Shown piece after piece: positions 1-8,121 of a stretch of 64,000 nucleotides of DNA (position 1 is its first letter; the number at the start of each line of letters is the position of its first letter). Under the pieces are notes generated by a model that had not been told where the DNA came from, did no database searches, and saw nothing but the letters and a program-made list of their open reading frames with translations. The stretch covers positions 124,001 to 188,000 of the forward strand of contig JACKKF010000006.1 in assembly GCA_020637555.1 (NCBI GenBank). The letters are read 5' to 3'. The stretch comes from Rhodobacter sp. GTDB lineage: Bacteria; Pseudomonadota; Alphaproteobacteria; Rhodobacterales; Rhodobacteraceae. The position numbers and the translations under genes were made by a program.

Positions 1-930
1 GAAATCGCAGGCGTCGAATCCGGGCGTGTGCAAGAGCCCGTTATACAGCGTGTTGACCCCGGTAAAGGCGGTCACGCGCCACTTGGACCATTCCTTGACG
101 AACGCGGGCATGTCGCGCGGGTTCGCGATCAGCACGTTATGGGCACCCAGCTTGAAATAGCACAGGAAATTCACCATCAGCGCAAAGATGTGGTAGAGCG
201 GCAGCGCCGTGATCACCACCTCGTCGCCGGGATTGGTGCGATCTGCGACCCAGGCCTCGAATGCGGCGATGTTGGCCACAAGGTTGCCATGGGTCAGCAT
301 CGCGCCCTTGCTCAACCCCGTGGTGCCGCCGGTGTATTGCAGGAACAGCAGATCATCCGGCGTCAGGTCAGGCTGGGCAAAGGGCAGATCGCGCCCCGCC
401 GCCAGAACCGTCTGCATCGACACCGAGCGTTTGGCGATTTCCGGGTGCACCGGCGGGTTCGGCCCCTGCAGGTCGCACAGGTCGAACAGGCCCAGCGTGA
501 CGATTTTCCTGATCGGCGTGTCGGCCAGGGTCGCGGCCAGGGTAGGGGTCACCTGGTTGAAGATGAAGATGGTCTCGGCCCCGGAATCGCGCAGCTGATG
601 ACCCAGTTCGCGCGGGGTATACAGCGGGTTCACGTTCACCTGCACCCCGCCGGCGCGAATGATCCCGAAACTGATGACCGGATGCACCAGAAGGTTGGGC
701 ATCATCACCGCGACGCGGTCGCCCTTCTTCATGCCCTGCGCCTGCAACCAGGCGGCCACATCGCGCGACAGGGCATCGACCTCGTTGAACGAGATGTCCA
801 CATGCAGCCCGTGAAAGGCGGGCTTGTCGCCCCATTTCGCCACGGCTTCGTGCAGCAGGTCCACGATGGTGCCCTGATCGCTGACTTCGGCCGGAATGGT
901 GCCATAGTGCTTTTGCCAGATCCGCTGCAT
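1..930 (-). CDS. fadD: long-chain acyl-CoA ligase (FadD-like AMP-forming synthetase), 3' part missing
   Basis: Adenylates a carboxylic acid and transfers it to CoA. The first 310 codons are present and the gene runs off the left edge; the family is usually about 550-570 residues. The N-terminus reads MQRIWQKHYGTIPAEV, and the AMP-binding P-loop YTGGTTGLSKGAML lies about residues 193-206, with the typical PLYHIFALMVN block further on. The start at 930 follows the stop of the upstream GMC oxidoreductase by 4 nt, so it is the last gene seen of a four-gene minus-strand operon that begins at 3689. The family call is secure; the chain length of the substrate cannot be read from sequence. Confidence 0.9.
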   Translation of the reverse strand, partial: MQRIWQKHYGTIPAEVSDQGTIVDLLHEAVAKWGDKPAFHGLHVDISFNEVDALSRDVAAWLQAQGMKKGDRVAVMMPNLLVHPVISFGIIRAGGVQVNVNPLYTPRELGHQLRDSGAETIFIFNQVTPTLAATLADTPIRKIVTLGLFDLCDLQGPNPPVHPEIAKRSVSMQTVLAAGRDLPFAQPDLTPDDLLFLQYTGGTTGLSKGAMLTHGNLVANIAAFEAWVADRTNPGDEVVITALPLYHIFALMVNFLCYFKLGAHNVLIANPRDMPAFVKEWSKWRVTAFTGVNTLYNGLLHTPGFDACDF

Positions 931-934
931 GTGC

Positions 935-2557
935 TTATCCCTGAGTTGCATCGTCGAGGATCATCGCCGCGCCCTTTTCAGCGGTGGCGATGGTCGGAAT
1001 GTTGGTGTTGGTGGCGGGCATCGTCGGGAAGATCGAACTGTCGATCACCCGCAGGCCCTGAAGCCCATGCACCCTGAGGCGGCTATCGACGACAGCCATG
1101 GGGCCGGCGCCCATGCTGCACGTCCCGATCGGATGCCACGAGGTCTGACCCGTGCGCTTCATGAACTCGATGATCTCGTCGTCGCTGTCGAAATTGAAGC
1201 CGGGCTCGCTCTCTTCGATGACATGTTCGGCCATCAAGGGATGTTTGGCGATCTCGCGCAGCTTGCGCATGCCCTTCAGCGACTTGGCCACATCGTCCTC
1301 ATGCGAGAAGTAATTGGCGGTCATCACGGGATTCTGCCGCGGATCCGCGGACTGGATATGCACATGCCCGCGGCTTTTCGGATAGATCGCGAATTGCCCC
1401 AGCCCGATCCCTGAGAACGAGTCCGTCGGCACGCCACCGTCTTCGCTCAGATAGCGCTCGGCAGCCGAGTAGAGCGAGATCTGAAGCTTGAGATCCGCAT
1501 AGGGCACCGAGGGGTCCGACCTGGTCATCGCGTGCGCGATCACCGAAGTCGTCGCAAGCAAGCCCTTGCGCGCGATCAGATATTTCGCCAGCTCGCGGGC
1601 GCCGCGCCATTTCTGGATGAACAGGTCGTTCAGCGTGATCTTCTTGTTCACCTTGTAGTTGAAGCGCGTGTGCAGGTGGTCGGTCAGGTTTTCACCGACG
1701 CCCGGCAGCGCGTGCACCACGCCGATCCCGTGCCGCGCCAGAAGGTCCGGCGCCCCGATACCGGAAAGCTCCAGGATCTTCGGGTTGATGATCGGCCCGG
1801 CGGACAGGATGACCTCGCGCCGCGCCTTCAGTTGATGGGTCGCGCCCTGGTGCGAGATCTGAATGCCGGTGGCGCGCAGACCGTCGAACAGGATCTTCTC
1901 GCACGGTGCCTGGGTCAGAACGGTCAGATTGGCGCGGTTCATCACCGGGTAAAGATACCCGTCAGCCGACGAGACGCGCCGACCATTGCGGATGTTGAAC
2001 TGGAGGTAGCCGACCCCGTCAGCGCGATCGCCATTGTAGTCGTCGGTCCGCGGAATGCCGAGATCGACCGCCGCGTCGATGAAGCTCTTGGAAATAGGGT
2101 CGCGCACGACACCATAGGAGCAGTGAATCGGCCCGCCCGTGCTGCGGTTCTTGCTGGCAAAGCCAGGCGCGTTTTCAAGCTTCTTGAAATACGGCAACAT
2201 GTCGTCCCAGCCCCAGCCGGAGTTGCCACTGTCGCGCCACTCGTTGTATCGGGCCGGCTCGCCACGGACATAGATCATCCCGTTGACCGACGACGACCCG
2301 CCCAGCATGCGCCCGCGCGGCCAGAAGACTTTCTGCCCCTGCATGCCGTTTTCAGGGTTGGTCCAGTATTCCCAGACATAGCGCGGGTTTTGCAGCATCT
2401 TGCCGACACCCAGCGGAACCTTGACCCAGAAATGCTTGTCGGATCCGCCGGCCTCGACCAGGGCGACGGTGTATTTGCCGTTTTCACTCAGGCGGTTGGC
2501 CAGCACGCAGCCTGCCGATCCGGCGCCGACGACGATATAGTCGAAATCCGTTTTCAT
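935..2557 (-). CDS. GMC-family FAD-dependent alcohol/choline dehydrogenase-like oxidoreductase
   Basis: Flavoprotein of 540 residues that should oxidise an alcohol to an aldehyde. The FAD dinucleotide motif GAGSAG is at residues 11-16 and the GMC signature GGSSSVN at 86-92. The C-terminal catalytic His and Asn lie in SWHPIGTCSMG (about residue 470) and TNTNIPT (about 517). Length fits choline dehydrogenase-like enzymes, but no betB or betC neighbour supports choline as substrate. Its ATG overlaps the stop of the ThDP beta subunit by 4 nt (ATGA), implying translational coupling. Co-transcription with a ThDP decarboxylase and an acyl-CoA ligase suggests an alcohol-aldehyde-acid-acyl-CoA route, which is inference. 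Confidence 0.9.
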   Translation of the reverse strand: MKTDFDYIVVGAGSAGCVLANRLSENGKYTVALVEAGGSDKHFWVKVPLGVGKMLQNPRYVWEYWTNPENGMQGQKVFWPRGRMLGGSSSVNGMIYVRGEPARYNEWRDSGNSGWGWDDMLPYFKKLENAPGFASKNRSTGGPIHCSYGVVRDPISKSFIDAAVDLGIPRTDDYNGDRADGVGYLQFNIRNGRRVSSADGYLYPVMNRANLTVLTQAPCEKILFDGLRATGIQISHQGATHQLKARREVILSAGPIINPKILELSGIGAPDLLARHGIGVVHALPGVGENLTDHLHTRFNYKVNKKITLNDLFIQKWRGARELAKYLIARKGLLATTSVIAHAMTRSDPSVPYADLKLQISLYSAAERYLSEDGGVPTDSFSGIGLGQFAIYPKSRGHVHIQSADPRQNPVMTANYFSHEDDVAKSLKGMRKLREIAKHPLMAEHVIEESEPGFNFDSDDEIIEFMKRTGQTSWHPIGTCSMGAGPMAVVDSRLRVHGLQGLRVIDSSIFPTMPATNTNIPTIATAEKGAAMILDDATQG

Positions 2558-3150
2558 CGCGTGGTCCCCAGGGCTTCCATCATCTTCGCGGCTTCGGCGC
2601 CCATGCGCTGGAACTGCAGGTCCGGGAATTCGGGCTGCGGGGTGCGATGGGCGAATTTCGGCGGCGCGGCGATCGCAAGATCAATGAAATGCGGACCCGG
2701 CGTGGCGATCAGCCCGGGCAGGATCTGCGCCAGGTCTGCGGCCGTCTCGATCCGCTGCGCGCTGGCATAGCCGGCGGCGCGCGCCATGGCCGCGAAATCC
2801 AGCTTGCGCCCGGGGCGTTCGAGATTGGCCGCGCCACTGAACTGCAGGTTGTTGTTGAACACCATGTGGATCAGGTTCGCGGGCGCGACATCGGCGATCT
2901 GCGCCATGGTGCCCAGTTCCATCAGCAGGCTGGCATCGCCGTCCAGCACCATCACCGGGCGGGCGGGTTGCGCGATCGCCAGCCCCAGCCCCATGCCCGA
3001 GGCACCGCCCATCAAGGGCACCGACGACAGGTTCAGCGCCGAGGGCGACACGGCGGTGATCGCGAACATTGCCGACATCGTGTTGACGATCAGCGCCTCG
3101 CCCCGGATCTGATGGATCACGGCGCAGGCCTCGTAGTTGGTCATGCTCAT
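2554..3150 (-). CDS. ThDP-dependent decarboxylase, beta (PP-domain) subunit, sulfopyruvate/phosphonopyruvate decarboxylase-like
   Basis: Carries only the C-terminal pyrophosphate-binding domain of a ThDP enzyme (198 residues). The Mg-ThDP motif is GDAS (71-74), followed about 25 residues later by NNN (99-101), with the MGGASGMGLGLA glycine-rich stretch at 47-58. It pairs with the PYR-domain subunit just upstream, the split arrangement known for sulfopyruvate decarboxylase ComDE and phosphonopyruvate decarboxylase relatives. GAGGAG 7 nt before the ATG supports the start. The real 2-oxo acid substrate is not determinable; sulfopyruvate is attractive because of the nearby sulfur genes, but that is inference. 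Confidence 0.8.
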   Translation of the reverse strand: MSMTNYEACAVIHQIRGEALIVNTMSAMFAITAVSPSALNLSSVPLMGGASGMGLGLAIAQPARPVMVLDGDASLLMELGTMAQIADVAPANLIHMVFNNNLQFSGAANLERPGRKLDFAAMARAAGYASAQRIETAADLAQILPGLIATPGPHFIDLAIAAPPKFAHRTPQPEFPDLQFQRMGAEAAKMMEALGTTR

Positions 3151-3161
3151 GGCGTTGCTCC

Positions 3162-3689
3162 TCAGTTCCAGGCGGGGAAATAGCCGAAATGCACCACCGC
3201 CGCCTGTTTCCGGGCGCGGGCGGTGTCAAAGGCTTCGGCGATCCTGGGCAGGTCGTCAGGGGTTTCGATGGCGTAGAAGGGCAGCTTCAGCGCCTCGACG
3301 ACGGGCTGGGTGCGATTCACCATCACCCGGCGGCTTTCCGTCAACGGCTTGCCGAGATTGTCGAATTCACGCCCGAACGCGCCGACGAGGATCACCAGCG
3401 GAATGTTGGCATCGATACCCACCGAACGCAGGGTGTTGATGCAGTTGAACAGGCCCTGGTTCTGGACCATGACGATGGGTTCCATCCCGCCGACATACAT
3501 GCCCATCGCACAGGTCAGCGCCTGGTTTTCGGCCGCGCATTCGACATAGGTCATGCCGGGGTCGTTCAGCAGGCGGTCGTGCAACGCGAACTGGATGAAG
3601 TCCGGCACCGTGGTGACGGCATTCACGCCCTTTTCGCGCAAGATGTCGTGCACCCGGGATGCGGGGACGGAGAAATCGGTGTTAGCCAC
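3162..3689 (-). CDS. ThDP-dependent decarboxylase, alpha (PYR-domain) subunit
   Basis: PYR domain of a split ThDP enzyme, 175 residues. The conserved cofactor-activating glutamate is E54 in CAAENQALTC, and the typical QNQGLFNCINTL segment follows. It resembles ComD of sulfopyruvate decarboxylase and the N-terminal half of phosphonopyruvate decarboxylase. GTG start at 3689 with GAGGAAAGG upstream. It is the first gene of the minus-strand operon that continues with the PP-domain subunit (11-nt gap), the GMC oxidoreductase and the acyl-CoA ligase. A perfect 16-bp dyad sits about 63 bp upstream of the start. Confidence 0.8.
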   Translation of the reverse strand: MANTDFSVPASRVHDILREKGVNAVTTVPDFIQFALHDRLLNDPGMTYVECAAENQALTCAMGMYVGGMEPIVMVQNQGLFNCINTLRSVGIDANIPLVILVGAFGREFDNLGKPLTESRRVMVNRTQPVVEALKLPFYAIETPDDLPRIAEAFDTARARKQAAVVHFGYFPAWN

Positions 3690-3751
3690 GGTGCGACCTT
3701 TCCTCTGACTGGCGGACTTGCCTCAACGTTGCAAGTTCGCGGGTCCAGGAC

Positions 3752-3767
3752 TGTCACAGGGGTGACA
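3752..3767. promoter_or_regulatory. 16-bp perfect dyad TGTCAC-N4-GTGACA, probable Crp/Fnr-type operator
   Basis: TGTCAC and GTGACA are perfect inverted repeats around AGGG. The 16-bp geometry matches Crp-family sites (TGTGA-N6-TCACA) although the half-site differs. It lies between the 3' end of the Crp/Fnr-family gene and the start of the ThDP operon, so the most likely ligand is the neighbouring regulator. Binding is inferred. Confidence 0.55.
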
Positions 3768-3779
3768 AAGCCCGCACTT

Positions 3780-4490
3780 TCATCGCGCGCGGCTGGTCTC
3801 GGCCTTCAGGGCGTCGGGATCGAGAATTTCGATGGCGCCGTATTTCAGCGCCAGCAGGCCGTCTTTCTGCATTGCCTTCAGGATCACGTTCGTGCGCTGG
3901 CGCGACAGATGCACCATCGCGGCCAGTGTTTCCTGCGACGTGGTGATTCGCAGCATGAGCTGTTCCGCCTGCGTGGCGCCGCTTGGCCGGTTGGCGTTTG
4001 CCAGCAGCAGCAGCCGCCAGGCCACCCGCTCGCGTGCGGACCAGGCGCCGAACTGTTCCGCCAGCGAAACCGCCAGGTTGAGCCGATGGCACAACAGGGC
4101 CACCAACGCCTTCTGAAAGTCCTGCCGCGTCCACATCAGGTCTTCGACCACCTCGGGGCGCAAGGTCAGTATCTGGCCCGTAACCTCGACGACGCTGTCA
4201 TTGGTTTCCTGAAACCCGCCCAGGCAGGGGTGGACCCCCCAGCAATCGCCGGGCTGGATGATATGCGTCAGCATCTCGCGCCCGTCCTCGGTAAAGGCCG
4301 TCAGGCGCACCAGTCCCGACAGGGCGATGCACAGGCGCGGCAGGTTCTGGCCGCGTCGCGTGACGAACGCCCCTTTGTCGAACCGGCTCAAGGTGCCGCG
4401 ACGCATCAGTTCCTCGACCGTCGAGACATGCATTTCCCGCGCAAATCCAGTCGGGCCGTTGATCAGTGCAGTCGCCTCGTCGGCGTTCAT
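3780..4490 (-). CDS. Crp/Fnr-family transcriptional regulator
   Basis: Protein of 236 residues with an N-terminal cyclic-nucleotide-binding-type beta-roll (about 25-145, including LSGLVRLTAFTEDGREM) and a C-terminal winged helix-turn-helix (about 180-215, TTSQETLAAMVHLSRQRTNV). The start at 4490 (MNADEATALI) is chosen over a longer in-frame ORF because AAAGGG lies at the right distance and homology begins here. It has no cluster of N-terminal cysteines, so it is not a classical FNR oxygen sensor. It is divergent from the sulfatase gene and upstream of the ThDP operon, which suggests a local regulator of one or both. The effector is unknown. Confidence 0.88.
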   Translation of the reverse strand: MNADEATALINGPTGFAREMHVSTVEELMRRGTLSRFDKGAFVTRRGQNLPRLCIALSGLVRLTAFTEDGREMLTHIIQPGDCWGVHPCLGGFQETNDSVVEVTGQILTLRPEVVEDLMWTRQDFQKALVALLCHRLNLAVSLAEQFGAWSARERVAWRLLLLANANRPSGATQAEQLMLRITTSQETLAAMVHLSRQRTNVILKAMQKDGLLALKYGAIEILDPDALKAETSRAR

Positions 4491-4594
4491 CGGTCGGCCC
4501 TTTCGCGTGATGTCACCCGAATTGTCGCGCAGTTGATATTTCGCCGTCAACATCCGACTGACATTCAGGTCCACGACGCAAGGGAGCGATGCGC

Positions 4595-6901
4595 ATGGCC
4601 GACGATCTGCTGAAGAACGGGAACCCCGCACATGGCTGGCAGGGAAAGATCGGTCGAACCTTTGCCGACAGCCAGCCGTGGTGGCCCGAACCGGTGCGCG
4701 CCCCCAAGGGCGCCCCCAACGTCGTGGTGATTCTTCTCGATGACCTCGGGTTCGCCGAAATGGGGTGCTATGGCTCGGAAATCGAGACGCCGAACCTGGA
4801 CCGGCTTGCGGCGCACGGGTTGAGATTCAACAACTATACAACTGTGCCGATGTGCGCCCCCGCCCGCGCCGCGTTGCTGACAGGCAAGAACCCCCATGCG
4901 GTCGGGGCGGGCTGGCTGACCCACGCCGATCCCGGCTATCCGGGGTTTCGCGCCGCCGAAATGTCCAGGGACGCGCCGACACTGGCCGAATTGCTGCGCG
5001 AGAACGGCTATGCCACCTATGCGGTCGGCAAGTGGCACAACACCCCCGACAGCCGCCACGCCAGTTCCGACGACAAGTCCAGCTGGCCCCTGCAACGCGG
5101 CTTTGACCGGTTCTATGGGTTCCTCGGCGCCGAGACGAACTATTTCGCGCCGGGCCAGATCGTCGAGGGCAACGAATTCGTCCCGATCGAGGATTACGGC
5201 CCCGACTATTTCTCGACTGACGATTTTGCCTCGCGGGCCATTGCCATGCTGAAGGGCCATGTCAGTGTCGCCGCCCCGGATCGTCCGTTCTTCCTGTGGT
5301 TCGCGACCAATGCCCCCCATACGCCGCATCAGGCCAAGCCTCAGGATATCGCCAAATACAAGGGGCGGTATGATGCCGGCTGGGACGTCATCCGTCAGGA
5401 ACGCTATGCCCGCCAGCGCGCGATGGGGGTCATCGGAGACTGGGACTTGCCCGCCCTCTCGCCCGGCGTCCCGGCATGGTCGGACATGCCGAAGGACGAT
5501 CTGGATATCATGTCCGCCTATATGGAGATCTACGCGGGCCTGGTGGACAACATCGACCAGAACGTCGGCCGCATTCTGGACGCGCTGGAAGAAACCGGCC
5601 AGCTTGAGAACACGCTGATCGTCGTCACCTCGGACAACGGCGCCTCGTCGATCGGGGGCGATGACGGCGCGGCGAATTTCGCCGAAAAGCGGGTGACGCA
5701 GCAGGAACCGCCGACGCTGGCGCGCGAACTGCTCGACAACGGCATTCTGGGCGCCGTGAACACCTCGCCCGCCTATCCAAAGGGCTGGGGCAACGCGGGC
5801 AACACGCCCTTCCGGTTCTTCAAGCGCACGCCCATGAATGGCGGCATTCGCGTGCCTTTTGTCGTGCATTGGCCCGCCGGGATCGCGGATCAGGGGGCGG
5901 TGCGCGGAAACTGGGTGCATGTCACCGATGTGGCGCCGACGATCCTGGATATCCTGGGCCGCGCCTATCCCGCCGCTTTCAACGGCTACCGCACCCGTGG
6001 CCATGACGGCGTGTCCTTTGCGCCGATGCTCAGGGATGGGGCGGCCCCCTCGGCCCGCGACCGGCAGTATTACGAACTCGAGGGCAACCGGGGCCTCATC
6101 AAGGGCAAATGGAAGATCGCGTCGCTGCAACCGCCCGGCAGCCGGATCGACCTGGACAACTGGCTTCTGTTCGACCTCGAGGCCGATCCGACCGAGTGTC
6201 ACAACCTGGCGGCGCAGCACCCGGACCTGCTGCGCGACCTGATCGCGGCCTTTGACGAGGATGCCTTTGCCAACAATGCCTACCCGCTGGACAACCGCAC
6301 GCTGGTGCGCGCCCTGACCCACGCGCCCGAGCGGCTGGACCAGGTGAACCGGGTGCATGTGTTCTACCCCGGAACCGAAGGTTACCAGTCGATTCGCGTC
6401 AGTCCCCTGGTCGCTGACCGCGACTATCTGCTGACACTGCCGTTCGACTATCAGCCCGGGTTCGAGGGCGTCCTGTTCGCGCTGGGCGACAGCCTCAAGG
6501 GGGTCACGGCCTATGTGCTGCAAGGTTGCGTGGTGGTGCACTACAACTCGGGTTTCCTGAACAAGCACACGGTGCGCCTGCCGGTGCGTCCGGGCGCGCA
6601 GATGCTGGTCATCGCCCACAAGGCGCTGGGAAAGATGCGCTGCGAGGCGCAGGTGCGGTTGACCGCCGGGAACACCGTTCTGGCCGAAGGGCCGTTGAAC
6701 ATGTCGCCCGCGATCCTGATGCTGAACGGCGAGGGGTTGGATATCGGTCTCGACCGAAAGACCAAGGTGTCGGCGGAATGCGAGGGGCGGGGCAGCTTCG
6801 CCTATCCCGGGCGCATCGACTGGCTCAGGATCGAGCCGGGCGCGCAGGCCGCAGGCAGCATTGTCAACCAGGCGGAAATCGCCGTTCAACGGGATTGGTA
6901 A
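4595..6901 (+). CDS. type I (formylglycine) arylsulfatase-like sulfatase
   Basis: Hydrolyses a sulfate ester. Numbered from 4595 the protein has 768 residues. The metal-binding pair D49-D50 is in VILLDDLGF and the modification motif C87-x-P89-x-R91 in PMCAPARAALLTGK, so Cys is expected to be converted to formylglycine by a maturase not in this window. The catalytic part ends near residue 545 and a roughly 200-residue beta-rich C-terminal part follows, as in AtsA-size enzymes. No signal peptide, so probably cytoplasmic. AGGGAG is 8 nt before the ATG at 4595 but only 2 nt before an ATG at 4589, so 4595 is preferred. The sulfotransferase starts 2 nt downstream. Confidence 0.92.
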   Translation: MADDLLKNGNPAHGWQGKIGRTFADSQPWWPEPVRAPKGAPNVVVILLDDLGFAEMGCYGSEIETPNLDRLAAHGLRFNNYTTVPMCAPARAALLTGKNPHAVGAGWLTHADPGYPGFRAAEMSRDAPTLAELLRENGYATYAVGKWHNTPDSRHASSDDKSSWPLQRGFDRFYGFLGAETNYFAPGQIVEGNEFVPIEDYGPDYFSTDDFASRAIAMLKGHVSVAAPDRPFFLWFATNAPHTPHQAKPQDIAKYKGRYDAGWDVIRQERYARQRAMGVIGDWDLPALSPGVPAWSDMPKDDLDIMSAYMEIYAGLVDNIDQNVGRILDALEETGQLENTLIVVTSDNGASSIGGDDGAANFAEKRVTQQEPPTLARELLDNGILGAVNTSPAYPKGWGNAGNTPFRFFKRTPMNGGIRVPFVVHWPAGIADQGAVRGNWVHVTDVAPTILDILGRAYPAAFNGYRTRGHDGVSFAPMLRDGAAPSARDRQYYELEGNRGLIKGKWKIASLQPPGSRIDLDNWLLFDLEADPTECHNLAAQHPDLLRDLIAAFDEDAFANNAYPLDNRTLVRALTHAPERLDQVNRVHVFYPGTEGYQSIRVSPLVADRDYLLTLPFDYQPGFEGVLFALGDSLKGVTAYVLQGCVVVHYNSGFLNKHTVRLPVRPGAQMLVIAHKALGKMRCEAQVRLTAGNTVLAEGPLNMSPAILMLNGEGLDIGLDRKTKVSAECEGRGSFAYPGRIDWLRIEPGAQAAGSIVNQAEIAVQRDW

Positions 6902-6903
6902 TC

Positions 6904-8094
6904 ATGAACATCGTCGATCGCATCAACGCCCGGTTTCCCGCGTTGGCCGCACAGATGAACGCGGTCCCCGCGCATTTCGCGCCCGGTTGGCTCAAGGCCG
7001 CGGCGCAGGACTTGACCGGCCTGTCGGATTTCGGCGCGCCGGACCATGAGGAAGGGCTGGAGCGGCTGTGCGACTCGCTGGAGCGGGACGCCAATCTGAA
7101 CGCCTATGGCCGCATGATGGCGGCGGGGCTGATCCGGGGCGAGCTGGCGAACCGGCTGCTGTTGCAGCGCGCGCGGGCGCAGGGGCAGACCCAGGGCCCG
7201 TTGATCGCGCCGGTGATCGTCACCGGGCTGCCGCGCACCGGCACCACCTTTCTGCACCGGCTGCTGTCCGCCGACCCGGCCCATGCCTCGTTGCCCTATT
7301 GGCAGGTGCGTCGACCGATCCCCCTGGGCCCGGCAGACACCGACGAGGTGCGCTTCAACGAGGCGGCCGATTTCCTGGAGATCCGCAGCGCGATCACGCC
7401 GGAACTGGACGGCATTCACCTGATCCGGGCCGAGAGCCCCGAGGAATGCTTCTGGATGACATCGCAGTCGATGCGCTCGCGGTTGTTCTGGAACCTGGCA
7501 CCGGTCCATGCGTATCAGCACTGGGTTTCTCGCGCGGACAAAAGCGCGAAATACACCGATTATGCCGATCAGTTGCGCTTTCTGCAGACCCTCTATCCCG
7601 GCAAGCGACTGGTGTTGAAGGCGCCCGATCACAACGACGGGCTGAACGAACTGTTGGCCGCCATGCCGGACGCGCGGGTGATCGTGACCCATCGCGACAT
7701 GATCGAACAGATGGGCAGCTATTTCAGCCTGGGGCGCACCACGCGGATGCTGGCGGTGAACGGTCTGGACCAGCAGCGCGAGGCCGAGACCATCGTCGAC
7801 ATGACCGACGTGTCGCTGCTCAAGATGGCGCAGGCGCGCGCCGCGCATCCGGGCAGGATCCTGGACGTGCGGTATACGGACATGATGGACGATCCGCTGG
7901 CGGCGGTGGAACGGATCTATGCGTTCTGCGGCCTGATCCTGCCCGAGTCGCGCCGCGCGGCGATCGCCGATCACCACGCCCGCAACCCCAAGGGCAAGCA
8001 TGGCGCGCATGAGTATTCCCTGGCGGAATTCGGTCTGGATGACGCCTGGGTGCGTGACCGCTATGCTGCCTACAGCGCCGAATTTCTTGCCTGA
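6904..8094 (+). CDS. PAPS-dependent sulfotransferase (Sulfotransfer_3-like)
   Basis: Transfers sulfonate from PAPS to a hydroxyl or amine acceptor. Protein of 396 residues. The 5'-phosphosulfate-binding loop GLPRTGTTFLHRLL starts at residue 108. The 3'-phosphate region is seen as DARVIVTHRDMIEQMGSYFS (around residue 257), and the C-terminal LDVRYTDMMDDPLAAVERIY matches this family. It begins 2 nt after the sulfatase stop and lies just upstream of the PAPS synthetase gene, so donor synthesis and transfer are linked genetically. The acceptor cannot be identified from sequence; hydrophobic or sterol-like acceptors are common in this family. Confidence 0.88.
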   Translation: MNIVDRINARFPALAAQMNAVPAHFAPGWLKAAAQDLTGLSDFGAPDHEEGLERLCDSLERDANLNAYGRMMAAGLIRGELANRLLLQRARAQGQTQGPLIAPVIVTGLPRTGTTFLHRLLSADPAHASLPYWQVRRPIPLGPADTDEVRFNEAADFLEIRSAITPELDGIHLIRAESPEECFWMTSQSMRSRLFWNLAPVHAYQHWVSRADKSAKYTDYADQLRFLQTLYPGKRLVLKAPDHNDGLNELLAAMPDARVIVTHRDMIEQMGSYFSLGRTTRMLAVNGLDQQREAETIVDMTDVSLLKMAQARAAHPGRILDVRYTDMMDDPLAAVERIYAFCGLILPESRRAAIADHHARNPKGKHGAHEYSLAEFGLDDAWVRDRYAAYSAEFLA

Positions 8095-8121
8095 TCCCAG
8101 ACCGCAAAGGACCGCCTGCCG

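Noticed and set aside
935..2557. betA choline dehydrogenase
   Set aside because: GMC-family motifs are present, but there is no betaine aldehyde dehydrogenase, betI or choline transporter beside it, so a choline assignment would be unsupported.
4530..4553. GTTGA-N10-TCAAC in the crp-sulfatase gap as an FNR box
   Set aside because: The spacer is 10 nt instead of the required 4 between TTGAT and ATCAA halves, so geometry is wrong for Crp/Fnr proteins.
4565..6889. Long open frame antisense to the sulfatase gene
   Set aside because: Composition is His/Arg/Gly/Val-rich, as expected of the complement of GC-rich coding DNA; no family match, no ribosome-binding site, and the sulfatase on the other strand has clear motifs.
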